Assembly: GCA_964469055.1 (NCBI GenBank)
Contig: CAYXXN010000119.1
Span: 1-8,732 of the forward strand
DNA: 8,732 nt
Direction of reading: 5' to 3'
Source of the DNA: CAYXXN01 sp964469055
GTDB taxonomy: Bacteria; Acidobacteriota; Thermoanaerobaculia; Multivoradales; JAHEKO01
Each line of letters opens with the position of its first letter. Within the stretch, counting starts at the first letter, position 1. A program made the position numbers and the translations under genes. The notes under the pieces were generated by a model. That model was given only the letters and a program-made list of their open reading frames with translations. It searched no databases and was not told the origin of the DNA. This document shows positions 1 to 7,350 of the stretch, piece after piece.

Positions 1-1
1 C

Positions 2-676
2 CCGCCGCGGGAGGAGCTCGCCGCCGCTGCCGGCGACCTCCGCGCCTTCTTCGCCGGCCTCGACCTCTCCGCCTTGACCCCTGGGGATCCCCGGCAGTTG
101 GCGCGCTCGGATCTCGCTTACGTCCTCTGGCGGCGCGCCCCGCTGCGGCACGAGCGCGCCCTGTCGGCGCTGCGCGTGGAGCCCCTGGCCGCCGAAGCCT
201 CGGAGTTCGCCCTCGGCTTGACGCTCGCCGGCGGCGAGCTGTTCGAAGGCTCGCCCCTGGGCGCTTCGGCGCTGCGCGCGCCGGTCTGGGACTTCACCCT
301 CATCGCCGACGAGGCCGTGCTGCGTTGGCGGGGCGAGCCCTGGGCGCGGGTCCGCTACTGGCTGCTGCCGCAGCCGGGCTTCGGGCTGCCGGGCCGCGAT
401 GCCGAGGGTCTCTCGCGGCGGCTGCTGCGCGGCGGCCCGGGCCTGCCGCGCACCGTCGAGCGCGTGCTGGAGCCGGCACGCTACGCCCTCTATGGCCGCG
501 ACGGGGCGGCGCTGATCTCGCCCTGGCCCGTCGCCGCGACGCTGCCGGCGAGCCTTCGCTCCGGCGGCCGCGCCGTCATCGAGACGCCCGACGGCGCGGC
601 CTGGGCCCGCGCCGCGACGGAGCCCGACGGGACGCGACTCCTCTTGCTGCCGCGCCTCTCGCCACTGGCCATCCCG
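2..676 (+). CDS. Membrane sensor histidine kinase, N-terminal part (partial at the window edge, cut by the N gap)
   Basis: The frame is open from the first complete codon at position 2 to the run of Ns, so the start lies upstream of the window; the TTG at 74 is only an internal possible start. The 225 residues visible match no named domain that I recognise. They contain charged and aromatic stretches such as VWDFTLIADE and WARVRYWLLPQPG and look like a soluble, probably periplasmic, sensor region. They end in LLLLPRLSPLAIP just before the gap, and the first thing after the gap is a membrane helix. A periplasmic domain running into a membrane helix and then a kinase core is usual for large NtrY-like kinases, so I infer that this and 687-2573 are one gene. 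The two parts are in different frames only because ten Ns are not a multiple of three. No ligand can be inferred. Confidence 0.75.
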
Positions 677-686
677 NNNNNNNNNN
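677..686. other. Assembly gap (10 Ns) inside the kinase gene
   Basis: These are ten unresolved bases. The codon frame before the gap (codons starting at 671 and 674) and the open frame after it (from 687) differ by one, so the true gap length is probably not ten. A length divisible by three would join the two halves. Ten Ns is a common scaffold placeholder. Confidence 0.99.
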
Positions 687-2573
687 ACGGCCTTCACCGG
701 CGTGCTGTTGCTGGCCGCGCTGCTCGCCGTGGCCGGGGTGGCGCTGCGCAGCGGCGACCCGGCCTTCCGCGCCTCCCTGGCGCGGCCGCTCCGCTCCTAC
801 TCGATGCGACTGGTCGTGGTGTTCTCCCTGCTCCTACTGCTGCCGGCGGTCGCCGTCAACTTCCTCACCCTGGCGGCGATGGCGGGCCGGCTGGAGAGCG
901 AGCAGCGGGCCGCGGGAGAGGCGGCCCTGGAGGCCGCCGAGCGGGTGCTCTCCGACTACGCCGCGGCGCAGGCGCCGGGAGTGGGCATCGACACGGTCCT
1001 CGACGACGAGCTGCTCGCCTGGCTCTCCCAAGTCCTGCGCACCGAGGTGAATCTCTACTTCGGCGGCACGCTCTACGCCACCAGCAAGCGCGAGCTGTTC
1101 ACCGCCGGTCTGCTGCTCGAACGGGTGCCCGGCGAGGTCTACTCCCGGCTCTCGCTCCTCGGTCAACAGCACGCCTCGCGCTCGAGCCGCGCCGGCAACG
1201 TCAGCTACCGCGAGCTGTACGCGCCGCTCCTGGTGCCGGGAGCGTCCGTGCGGAGCAGTCTCTTGGTCTCGGTGCCCCTGGTCGCCCAACAGGAGGACGT
1301 GGCCGAGGAGCTGACCGGCATCCGTCGCAAGGTGGTGGTGGCGACCGCCGGGCTCGTCCTGCTCCTGGCGGCGCTCGGAGCCCGTCTCGCCCGCAGCTTC
1401 ACCGCGCCGCTGACGGCCATTCTCGACGGCACGCGGCGCATTGCCGCCGGCGCCTCCTCCCTCGGCCTGGCGGCGCCTCCCGTCGTCGAGCTTTCGACCC
1501 TGGTCGAGGCGATCGATCGCATGGCGGCGCGCCTCGCCGAGGGTCGGCAGCAGCTGCTGCGGGAGAAACGGGTCGTCGAGCAGATGGTCGAGCACAGCAC
1601 GGCGGCGGTCGTGTCGCTGGACGACGAAGGGCGCGTGCTGCTCCAGAACGGGCTGGCCGCCGAGTTGCTGGGCACGGCCGTCGGCGAGTCGCTGGCCGGC
1701 CGCCTGGGCGGCGCCGCCCGGCTCGGCCCCGTTGCCGACTTCGTCGGCGGCGATCCGATCCGCCTGCGGCGCGACACGGTGCGGCTCTCCGTGGCTGACG
1801 AGCAGGAGCCGCGGGAGTGGTCGCTCGTCTGGGTCCCCATCGCCGGCGAGGGAGAGCCCTCCGCGCTCTTCGTGGTGGAAGACGTCTCCGACGTCCTCCG
1901 CGGTCAGCGGCTCTCGGCCTGGGCCGAAATGGCGCGCATCATCGCCCACGAGATCAAGAACCCGCTGACTCCCATCCGGCTCTCCGCCGAGCACATGCGC
2001 GAGGTGCGCGAGCGCGACGCGCCACATTTCGACGAGGTCTTCGATCGCTGCACCCGCAACATCCTCGAGCATGTGGACGAGCTGCAGGCGATCGCCTCGG
2101 AGTTCTCGACCTACAGCCGGATCCCGCGCAGCGAGCTCACCGAAGGGGAGCTGGCGGGCTTCGTGGGGCAGATCGTCGAGGGTTACCGGACGGCACCCCC
2201 GCCGGGCGTGGCGATCGACTACGCGGCGGAGCAGGGCGAGATCCGGGCCCGCTTCGACGCCCGCCTCCTCGGCAGCGCGCTGCGCAACCTGGTGGAGAAC
2301 GCCTTGCGGGCGACGGGGGGCGGCGGTCGGGTCGCGGTCAAGACCCGCCGCCGCGGTGAGGAGGTCGAGGTCGAAGTCGAGGACGACGGACCCGGCGTGC
2401 CGCCGGCCGACCTCGATCGCATCTTCGAGCCGTACTTCTCGACCCACGACAGCGGCACGGGTCTGGGCTTGCCGATCGCTCGCCGCATCGCCGAGGAGCA
2501 CGGCGGCCGGATCACGGCGCGCAACCGTGCGACGGGCGGGCTGCGGGTGACGATGAGTTGGCCAGCGGCGTAG
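687..2573 (+). CDS. NtrY-like sensor histidine kinase, C-terminal part with TM, HAMP, PAS-like and kinase core
   Basis: This is the transmitter half of a two-component kinase. It would autophosphorylate on histidine and pass the phosphate to a response regulator, which is not in the window. In order: a membrane helix directly after the gap (about 687-746); a second helix MRLVVVFSLLLLLPAVAVNF (from 804); an extracytoplasmic stretch; a third helix around VVVATAGLVLLLAALG (about 1333-1380); a HAMP-like linker (SFTAPLTAILDGTRRIAAG); a short PAS-like segment (EHSTAAVVSLDDEGRVLLQN); the H-box IIAHEIKNPLTPIRLSAEHM with the phospho-acceptor His at 1947-1949; the N-box NLVENALRA; the G1 box DDGPGVP; the F-box IFEPYFSTH; and the G2 box GTGLGLPIARRIAEEHGG. 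The HEIKNPLTPIRLSAEH form is typical of NtrY-type kinases. The catalytic motifs look intact. It ends at TAG 2571-2573, overlapping the start region of the next gene, which suggests cotranscription. The stimulus is unknown. Confidence 0.93.
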   Translation, partial: TAFTGVLLLAALLAVAGVALRSGDPAFRASLARPLRSYSMRLVVVFSLLLLLPAVAVNFLTLAAMAGRLESEQRAAGEAALEAAERVLSDYAAAQAPGVGIDTVLDDELLAWLSQVLRTEVNLYFGGTLYATSKRELFTAGLLLERVPGEVYSRLSLLGQQHASRSSRAGNVSYRELYAPLLVPGASVRSSLLVSVPLVAQQEDVAEELTGIRRKVVVATAGLVLLLAALGARLARSFTAPLTAILDGTRRIAAGASSLGLAAPPVVELSTLVEAIDRMAARLAEGRQQLLREKRVVEQMVEHSTAAVVSLDDEGRVLLQNGLAAELLGTAVGESLAGRLGGAARLGPVADFVGGDPIRLRRDTVRLSVADEQEPREWSLVWVPIAGEGEPSALFVVEDVSDVLRGQRLSAWAEMARIIAHEIKNPLTPIRLSAEHMREVRERDAPHFDEVFDRCTRNILEHVDELQAIASEFSTYSRIPRSELTEGELAGFVGQIVEGYRTAPPPGVAIDYAAEQGEIRARFDARLLGSALRNLVENALRATGGGGRVAVKTRRRGEEVEVEVEDDGPGVPPADLDRIFEPYFSTHDSGTGLGLPIARRIAEEHGGRITARNRATGGLRVTMSWPAA

Positions 2574-2646
2574 GATCGCTGCCCTGGCGCCCATCCTCGC
2601 CCTGCTCCTGCTCGCCGCCTGCGGCACCGCCGACCACGGCCCGGCC
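2557..2646 (+). other. Lipoprotein signal peptide coding region of the cyclotransferase, no canonical start codon
   Basis: In the cyclotransferase frame, directly after an in-frame TGA (2554-2556), the sequence reads VGQRRRIAALAPILALLLLA followed by ACG. This is a classic lipoprotein signal: basic RRR, a hydrophobic core and an LAAC lipobox with Cys at 2620-2622. Gly follows the Cys. No ATG, GTG or TTG lies in frame between 2557 and the GTG at 2647. Only near-cognate codons are present (ATC 2575, CTG 2584), and both come after the RRR. Either initiation is unusual or there is a sequence error here. Confidence 0.7.
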
Positions 2647-3363
2647 GTGTCGGCAGGTCCACCGCCGCCCGTGCAGCGCTTGCGAGCGAGGATCGTCGCC
2701 TCGTACCCGCACGATCCCGCCGCCTTCACCCAGGGGCTCGTCTGGCACCAAGGGCGGCTCCTCGAGAGCACCGGCCTCTATGGCGAGTCGAGCGTCCGCC
2801 GAGTCGACCTCGCCAGCGGTCAGGTCGAGCACGAAGTGGCACTCCCCGGGCATCTGTTCGGCGAGGGACTGACGCGGGTGGACGATCGCCTGGTGCAGCT
2901 CACCTGGCGCGAGGGCGTGGCGCGGGTCCTCGATCTCGAGAGCTTCGAGTTGCTCGACGAGCTGCCCTACTCGGGGGAGGGCTGGGGTCTATGCCTGGAC
3001 GGCGAGGAGCTCGTGATGAGCGACGGCAGCGCCCAGCTGACCTTCCGTGACCCGACCAGCTTCGCCGAGCTGCGGCGCCTCGAGGTGACGCTCGATGGCG
3101 CGCCGCTCGCACGCCTCAACGAGCTCGAGTGCGTCGACGGCTGGGTCTACGCCAACGTCTGGGGCACGGATTGGATCGTCAAGATCGAGACGGCGAGCGG
3201 CGCCGTGCGCGGCGTCATCGACGCCTCCGACCTGCTCGCGGCGAGCGAGCGCGAAGGCGCCGACGTGCTCAACGGCATCGCCTTCGATCCCGGGCGGCGG
3301 CTCTTCCTGTTGACCGGCAAGCTCTGGCCGGCCCTCTTCGCCGTCGAGCTCGTCGCGCAGTGA
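2647..3363 (+). CDS. Glutaminyl-peptide cyclotransferase (glutamine cyclotransferase family), probable lipoprotein
   Basis: The enzyme family converts N-terminal glutamine of peptides to pyroglutamate with release of ammonia. The 238 residues from the GTG carry the conserved blocks of the bacterial and plant beta-propeller type in order: AAFTQGLVW (about 25-33), LESTGLYGES (39-48), LFGEGLT (70-76), QLTW (84-87), EGWGL (111-115), VMSDGS (123-128), RLNELE (156-161), YANVWGT (168-174), VLNGIAFD (207-214) and LLTGKLWP (221-228). GTG 2647 is the first canonical start in frame, but a complete lipobox signal lies just upstream (2557-2646). The real protein is therefore probably longer and anchored as a periplasmic or outer-membrane lipoprotein. 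It follows the kinase gene with a short overlap of the signal region and is likely cotranscribed with it. Its stop TGA (3361-3363) directly abuts the stop of the opposing gene. Confidence 0.93.
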   Translation: MSAGPPPPVQRLRARIVASYPHDPAAFTQGLVWHQGRLLESTGLYGESSVRRVDLASGQVEHEVALPGHLFGEGLTRVDDRLVQLTWREGVARVLDLESFELLDELPYSGEGWGLCLDGEELVMSDGSAQLTFRDPTSFAELRRLEVTLDGAPLARLNELECVDGWVYANVWGTDWIVKIETASGAVRGVIDASDLLAASEREGADVLNGIAFDPGRRLFLLTGKLWPALFAVELVAQ

Positions 3364-3654
3364 CTATTCGACCTTGGACAGCTCGAGCTTGAGCATCCGC
3401 GCCCAGGCCTGGCGCAGAGTCTCCGGCAGGTCGAGATCGGGAAAGATCTCGCGCGCCTCGTCGCGGGTGACGAAACGCCAGATGTGGCTCCACTCGGCGT
3501 ACCGCAGGAGACACGAGATGGCCTCGGCGCGCGCCGCACGGCTGCCCTCCGCGAGGATCCGACGCAGATCGGCGGCGGTCACTTCGCGGTCGGGGAAGAA
3601 GTAGAGAGGCTGCCGATCCCGGCCGTCGGCGCGATTCGACTCGGGATCGGACAT
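3364..3654 (-). CDS. Conserved-looking hypothetical protein, 96 residues
   Basis: I do not recognise a named family. The protein is small, soluble and charged, with no signal peptide or membrane helix. After an N-terminal acidic and polar stretch (MSDPESNRADGRDRQ) it reads PLYFFPDREVTAADLRRILA, then helix-rich sequence with WSHIWRFVTRDEAREIFPDL and LRQAWARMLKLELSKVE. The DLRRILAEGS and DEAREIFPDLDLPETLRQAW segments look like amphipathic helices, so a small all-helical fold is likely, but this is inference. It starts with ATG (3652-3654). No Shine-Dalgarno sequence precedes it; instead a TATACT box lies 8 nt upstream, suggesting a near-leaderless transcript. It is divergent from the tRNA gene and convergent with the cyclotransferase gene, the two stops touching with no room for a terminator. 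Strong third-position G/C and an isolated clean frame support a real gene. Confidence 0.75.
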   Translation of the reverse strand: MSDPESNRADGRDRQPLYFFPDREVTAADLRRILAEGSRAARAEAISCLLRYAEWSHIWRFVTRDEAREIFPDLDLPETLRQAWARMLKLELSKVE

Positions 3655-3662
3655 CGACGGTC

Positions 3663-3690
3663 AGTATACCGATCGCCTCACGCCCCGCAA
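3663..3690 (-). promoter_or_regulatory. Probable sigma70-type promoter of the 96-residue gene, giving a near-leaderless mRNA
   Basis: Read on the minus strand, TTGCGG (3690-3685) and TATACT (3668-3663) are separated by 16 nt. The -10 box is 5 of 6 to consensus and stands out in very GC-rich surroundings. Only 8 nt separate it from the ATG at 3654, so transcription would begin at or within a few nt of the start codon. Confidence 0.6.
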
Positions 3691-3715
3691 GCGGGTCGGC
3701 GGACCGCGCGCTCCC

Positions 3716-3744
3716 TTGACGCCCCCAGGGGTGTCCGCTAGATT
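3716..3744 (+). promoter_or_regulatory. Sigma70-type promoter of tRNA-Gly
   Basis: TTGACG (3716-3721, 5 of 6 to the -35 consensus) and TAGATT (3739-3744) are separated by exactly 17 nt. Transcription would start near 3751, leaving about a 17-nt leader before the tRNA 5' end at 3768. This is the best promoter match in the window and faces the only RNA gene. Confidence 0.75.
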
Positions 3745-3767
3745 GACCGCCGCTTGTTGGGTCACGG

Positions 3768-3843
3768 GCGGGCATAGCTCAGCCGGTAGAGCACGAGCTT
3801 CCCAAGCTCGGGGTCGCGGGTTCGAATCCCGTTGCCCGCTCCA
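3768..3843 (+). tRNA. tRNA-Gly, anticodon CCC
   Basis: This is a full 76-nt cloverleaf. The acceptor stem GCGGGCA (3768-3774) pairs with TGCCCGC (3833-3839). The D arm is GCTC/GAGC. The anticodon stem CGAGC/GCTCG encloses the loop TTCCCAA, with anticodon CCC at 3801-3803. The T arm GCGGG/CCCGT has the loop TTCGAAT and one G-U pair at its base. The discriminator base is T (U73), usual for bacterial glycine tRNAs, and the CCA end is encoded (3841-3843). It reads the GGG glycine codon. A strong promoter lies just upstream. No clear terminator separates it from the bactofilin gene 50 nt downstream. Confidence 0.97.
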
Positions 3844-3861
3844 ACACCGGACCCCGTGACC

Positions 3862-3875
3862 GCCCCGTTTGGGGC
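3862..3875 (+). other. Small GC hairpin between the tRNA and bactofilin genes
   Basis: GCCCC, loop GTTT, GGGGC form a perfect 5-bp stem. No U-run follows (next bases TTGGCGG), so it is not a convincing intrinsic terminator. It may be a tRNA processing boundary or a weak leader structure for the bactofilin mRNA. Confidence 0.35.
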
Positions 3876-3893
3876 TTGGCGGAAAGGGAGACC

Positions 3894-4387
3894 ATGGCGC
3901 TCTTCGGTCGCGAATCCGAGACACCCCAACCTGTCGCGCCGCCCCCTGCGGCCGCGGCGCCGCGGCCGCAACCCCCGGCACCGGCGCCCGCCGCGCCCAA
4001 GCCCCCGGCGTCGCGCGCCGGCGCGCCGCCCCACATCGGCGCCGGCGCCCGCCTCCAGGGTGAGATCGGCGGCGATACCGACGTCGTCGTCGAGGGCCGC
4101 GTCGAGGGGCGCGTGCGCCCGGAGCGGGACGTGACGGTGAGTGAAAGCGGCTCGGTTCAGGGGTCGGTCGAAGCGCGGCGCGTGCGCATCGCCGGCCGGG
4201 TGGAGGGCAACGTGCGCGGCCGCGAGGTGGTCGAGATCCTGCCGAGCGGCCGCCTGGTGGGCGACGTGGTGGCCCCCAACATGGTCATCGCCGACGGCGC
4301 CTTCTTCAAGGGCAGCGTCGAGATGGGCGGGGCCGGCGACGCCCCCGCCGAGGGGAGCGCCCGGGCGGTGGCCGAGAGGGCCGCCCC

Positions 4388-4391
<4 letters not shown>
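3894..4391 (+). CDS. Bactofilin family cytoskeletal protein
   Basis: Bactofilins polymerise without nucleotide into filaments that scaffold cell-wall and polarity proteins at the inner face of the membrane. The protein is 165 residues from ATG 3894, which is preceded by GGGAG (3886-3890). A TTG at 3876 would add six residues but has a weaker upstream site. Residues 1-8 (MALFGRES) resemble the short N-terminal tail common in the family. About 10-45 is a Pro/Ala linker (QPVAPPPAAAAPRPQPPAPA). The bactofilin core then follows (about 46-150) with the short repeating hydrophobic-Gly pattern of a right-handed beta-helix: HIGAGARLQGEI, VVVEGRVEGRVR, VTVSESGSVQGSV, VRIAGRVEGNVRG, VEILPSGRLVGDVVAPNMVI and ADGAFFKGSVEM. 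The C-terminus is Gly/Ala-rich. Its TGA overlaps the TTG start of alanine dehydrogenase (TTGA), so the two are cotranscribed and probably translationally coupled. Confidence 0.95.
3947..3970. repeat. Perfect 24-nt palindrome in the bactofilin linker
   Basis: The half-site TGCGGCCGCGGC (3947-3958) is followed at once by its exact reverse complement (3959-3970), giving a spacer-free palindrome with two GCGGCCGC sites. It encodes the Ala/Pro linker. GCG, GCC, CCG and CGG codons make such symmetry easy, so function is doubtful. Confidence 0.9.
4373..4380 (+). promoter_or_regulatory. Ribosome binding site supporting the TTG start of ald
   Basis: CGAGAGGG lies inside the end of the bactofilin gene, 7 nt before the TTG at 4388-4390. 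It supports TTG as the true start, since the encoded MKVGVPKEIK is the family's usual N-terminus and no ATG or GTG is nearby. Confidence 0.6.
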
Positions 4392-5494
<1,103 letters not shown>

Positions 5495-5500
<6 letters not shown>

Positions 5501-6442
5501 GGCGAGCTCGACGCCGGTCACCGTCGTCCACAGCCGCCGCAGATCCTCCGGCACCGGCGCCTCGAACTGCACGCGCTCGGCGGTTCCCGGGTGCGCGAAG
5601 GCGATGCGCCAGGCGTGCAAAGCCGGACGGGAGAAGTCGCGCAGCGGGCTCTGGGCGGGCCGGGGCCACGACTTCCAGCGCGCCTCGCCATAGGTGGCGT
5701 CGCCGACCAGTGGGTGCCGCAGCGCCTTCAAGTGCACGCGGATCTGGTGGGTGCGTCCGGTGGCGAGCGCGATTTCGAGCAAGGCGAGGCCGGCGGTCGC
5801 GGCGCGCACCCGCCACAGCGTGCGGGCCGGCCGACCGCCCGGGCGCACGGCCATCTCGCGCCGGCGCCGCGGATGGCGCCCGATGGGCGACTCGACGGCA
5901 CCCTCGGCGAGCGCCGGCTCGCCGTAGACGATGGCGAGGTATCTCTTGTCGACGCGCCGGGCGGCGAAAGCCCGCGACAGCGCCAGGTAGGCGCGTTCGC
6001 TCCTTGCCACCACCAGGGCGCCCGTGGTGCCGATGTCGAGCCGGTGGACGATCCCCGGGCGCCCCGGTCCGCCGATCGCGGCGACCTCCGGGTAGCGGGC
6101 GAGGAGCCGATGGCTGAGGGTCCCCGTGCGGCGCCCCGCCCCGGGGTGGACGGCAAGGCCCGCCGGTTTGTCGACGACGACGAGGTCGGCGTCCTCGTAG
6201 AGGACGACGAGCGACCCCTCCTCCGGCGTCACCCGGTCGTCGCGGGGCCTGGGCAGCGGCTCGCATTCGACCCACTCCCCGCCCGCCAGGGCCAGCGAGC
6301 TCTTCGCCGGCCGGTCGTTCACTCGCACGGCGCCGCCGACCACCCAGCGCTGCACCTGATTGCGGGGTACGCCGTAGCGCTCGGCGAGGAGCTTGTCCAG
6401 GCGCTCGGGCGTCGGCCGCGCCTCGACCCGCCAGCGGTCCAT
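5495..6442 (-). CDS. rluD: RluA/RluD-family pseudouridine synthase
   Basis: Isomerises uridine to pseudouridine in RNA; RluD-type members with an N-terminal S4 domain usually modify 23S rRNA helix 69. The protein is 315 residues. An S4-like RNA-binding domain spans about 12-60 (RLDKLLAERYGVPRNQVQRW, then GAVRVNDRPAKSS). The catalytic domain has VVDKPAGLAVHPG (about 89-101), the active-site motif GIVHRLDIGTTGALVVAR (130-147) with catalytic Asp136, KRYLAIVYG (166-174) and ATGRTHQIRVHL (227-238). The active-site motif reads HRLDIGTTG rather than the common HRLDRDTSG, a tolerated variation. The ATG at 6442 follows the lspA stop by 9 nt without an evident Shine-Dalgarno sequence. It is the last gene of the minus-strand run. 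Its TAA (complement of 5495-5497) overlaps the ald stop. The exact target base is not provable from sequence, so the symbol is a best guess within the family. Confidence 0.93.
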
Positions 6443-6451
6443 CGCCGGAGG

Positions 6452-6958
6452 TTACGGCGCCTGGCGCGCCGCGGCGGGCTCCCGGCGTCGCAAGAAATCG
6501 AGAGCCATGAGGCCGATCCCGACGGTGATCGCGCTGTCGGCGACGTTGAAGGTGTGCCAGTGGTGGGTGCCGAGGTAGCAATCGATGAAATCGGTGACGG
6601 CGCCGCTCGCCAAGCGGTCCAGCAGGTTGCCCACCGCGCCGCCGAGGATCAGGGCGAGCGCCGCGAGCAGCAGCCGATCGCCGGGCGAGGCGCGCCGAAA
6701 GTAGACGGCGACTACCGCGAGAGCCACGAAACCGAGCATCGACAGCAGCCCAGAGCCGATGCCCGCCGCCGGACCGGCGAACCATCCGAAGGCGACCCCG
6801 GTGTTGCGCACGTGGGTCAAATTGAGGAAACCATCGATCACCGGCAAGACGGCGTGGGGCGCCAAGTGGCGCTCGATCCAGGCCTTCGACCCCTGGTCGA
6901 GCACCAGCACGACGAGCGAGAGCAGGAGAAAGGGGAGCTTGCGCGGCCCTCCACTCAC
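6452..6958 (-). CDS. lspA: Lipoprotein signal peptidase (signal peptidase II)
   Basis: An inner-membrane aspartyl protease that removes the signal peptide from diacylglyceryl-modified prolipoproteins. At 168 residues with four hydrophobic segments it is normal for the family: LPFLLLSLVVLVLDQGSKAW, the segment after FGWFAGPAAGIG, LLLAALALILGGAVGNLLDR, and NVADSAITVGIGLMALDFL. Conserved elements are all present: Asp21 with Lys (LDQGSKAW), the NLTHVRNTGVAFG block (about 46-58), catalytic Asp114 in GGAVGNLLDRL, and catalytic Asp141 in FNVADSAI. The GTG start overlaps the acpS stop as GTGA, and GAGGGG lies 8 nt upstream (complement of 6967-6972), so this start is well supported. It would process lipoproteins such as the cyclotransferase encoded elsewhere in this window. 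Confidence 0.98.
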   Translation of the reverse strand: MSGGPRKLPFLLLSLVVLVLDQGSKAWIERHLAPHAVLPVIDGFLNLTHVRNTGVAFGWFAGPAAGIGSGLLSMLGFVALAVVAVYFRRASPGDRLLLAALALILGGAVGNLLDRLASGAVTDFIDCYLGTHHWHTFNVADSAITVGIGLMALDFLRRREPAAARQAP

Positions 6959-7350
6959 CGGTCGCGCCCCTCGAGCACGGCAACGGCGGCGGCCAGGAGG
7001 CCGTCGTGGCTGATCGACAGGTGCACGCGTTCGACGCCGAGCTCGCTCGCGAGCTGCCGGGCGCGGTCGTGCAGACGGACGGCCGGCGCGCCGCGCGGAC
7101 CGCTCCGGTGCACCTCGACCTGGAGGAACGAGACGCCGTCACCCCAGCCCGTGCCCAACGCCTTCATCACCGCCTCCTTGGCTGCGAACAGGCCGCCCAG
7201 GTGCCGCAGGCGGGCGAGGCCGGCGCGGGGCTCGGCCTCGCCAGTGCGACAGAAGCGCTGGACGAAGCGCTCGCCGTGGCGGTCGAGCGCTCTTCCCAGT
7301 CGACCCAGGTCCACGATGTCGAGCCCGACGCCCAAGATTCGGTCGCTCAC
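6955..7350 (-). CDS. acpS: Holo-[acyl-carrier-protein] synthase
   Basis: Transfers the 4'-phosphopantetheine arm of coenzyme A to a serine of acyl carrier protein, activating fatty-acid synthesis; Mg-dependent and cytoplasmic, trimeric in known members. I chose GTG 7350 (131 residues). It overlaps the thiE stop as GTGA, matching the lspA junction, and puts the start close before RILGVGLDIVDL as in known AcpS. An ATG at 7362 would add four residues and overlap thiE by 16 nt. Motifs seen, numbered from the GTG: the first metal-binding Asp11 in GVGLDIVDL; GGLFAAKEAVMKALGTG (about 52-68) with the metal and CoA-binding Glu59; and the C-terminal HLSISHDGLLAAAVAVLE. No strong Shine-Dalgarno sequence precedes either start, so translation is probably coupled to thiE. 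The length is usual for the family. Confidence 0.96.
   Translation of the reverse strand: MSDRILGVGLDIVDLGRLGRALDRHGERFVQRFCRTGEAEPRAGLARLRHLGGLFAAKEAVMKALGTGWGDGVSFLQVEVHRSGPRGAPAVRLHDRARQLASELGVERVHLSISHDGLLAAAVAVLEGRDR
6967..6972 (-). promoter_or_regulatory. Ribosome binding site of lspA
   Basis: GAGGGG on the minus strand lies 8 nt before the GTG (6958-6956), inside the end of acpS. It decides for the GTG start and the 4-nt GTGA overlap. Confidence 0.6.

Noticed and set aside
834..2771. A 645-residue open frame on the minus strand opposite the kinase
   Set aside because: The plus strand encodes intact kinase motifs throughout. The minus frame gives Arg/His/Gly-rich sequence without domains, typical of the complement of GC-rich coding DNA.
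3768..3843. A tRNA-associated integration site (attB with an adjacent element)
   Set aside because: No integrase, no direct repeat of the tRNA 3' end, and no change in composition downstream, where ordinary bactofilin and ald genes follow.
3862..3880. An intrinsic terminator after the tRNA
   Set aside because: The stem is only 5 bp and no U-run follows, so it is recorded only as a hairpin.
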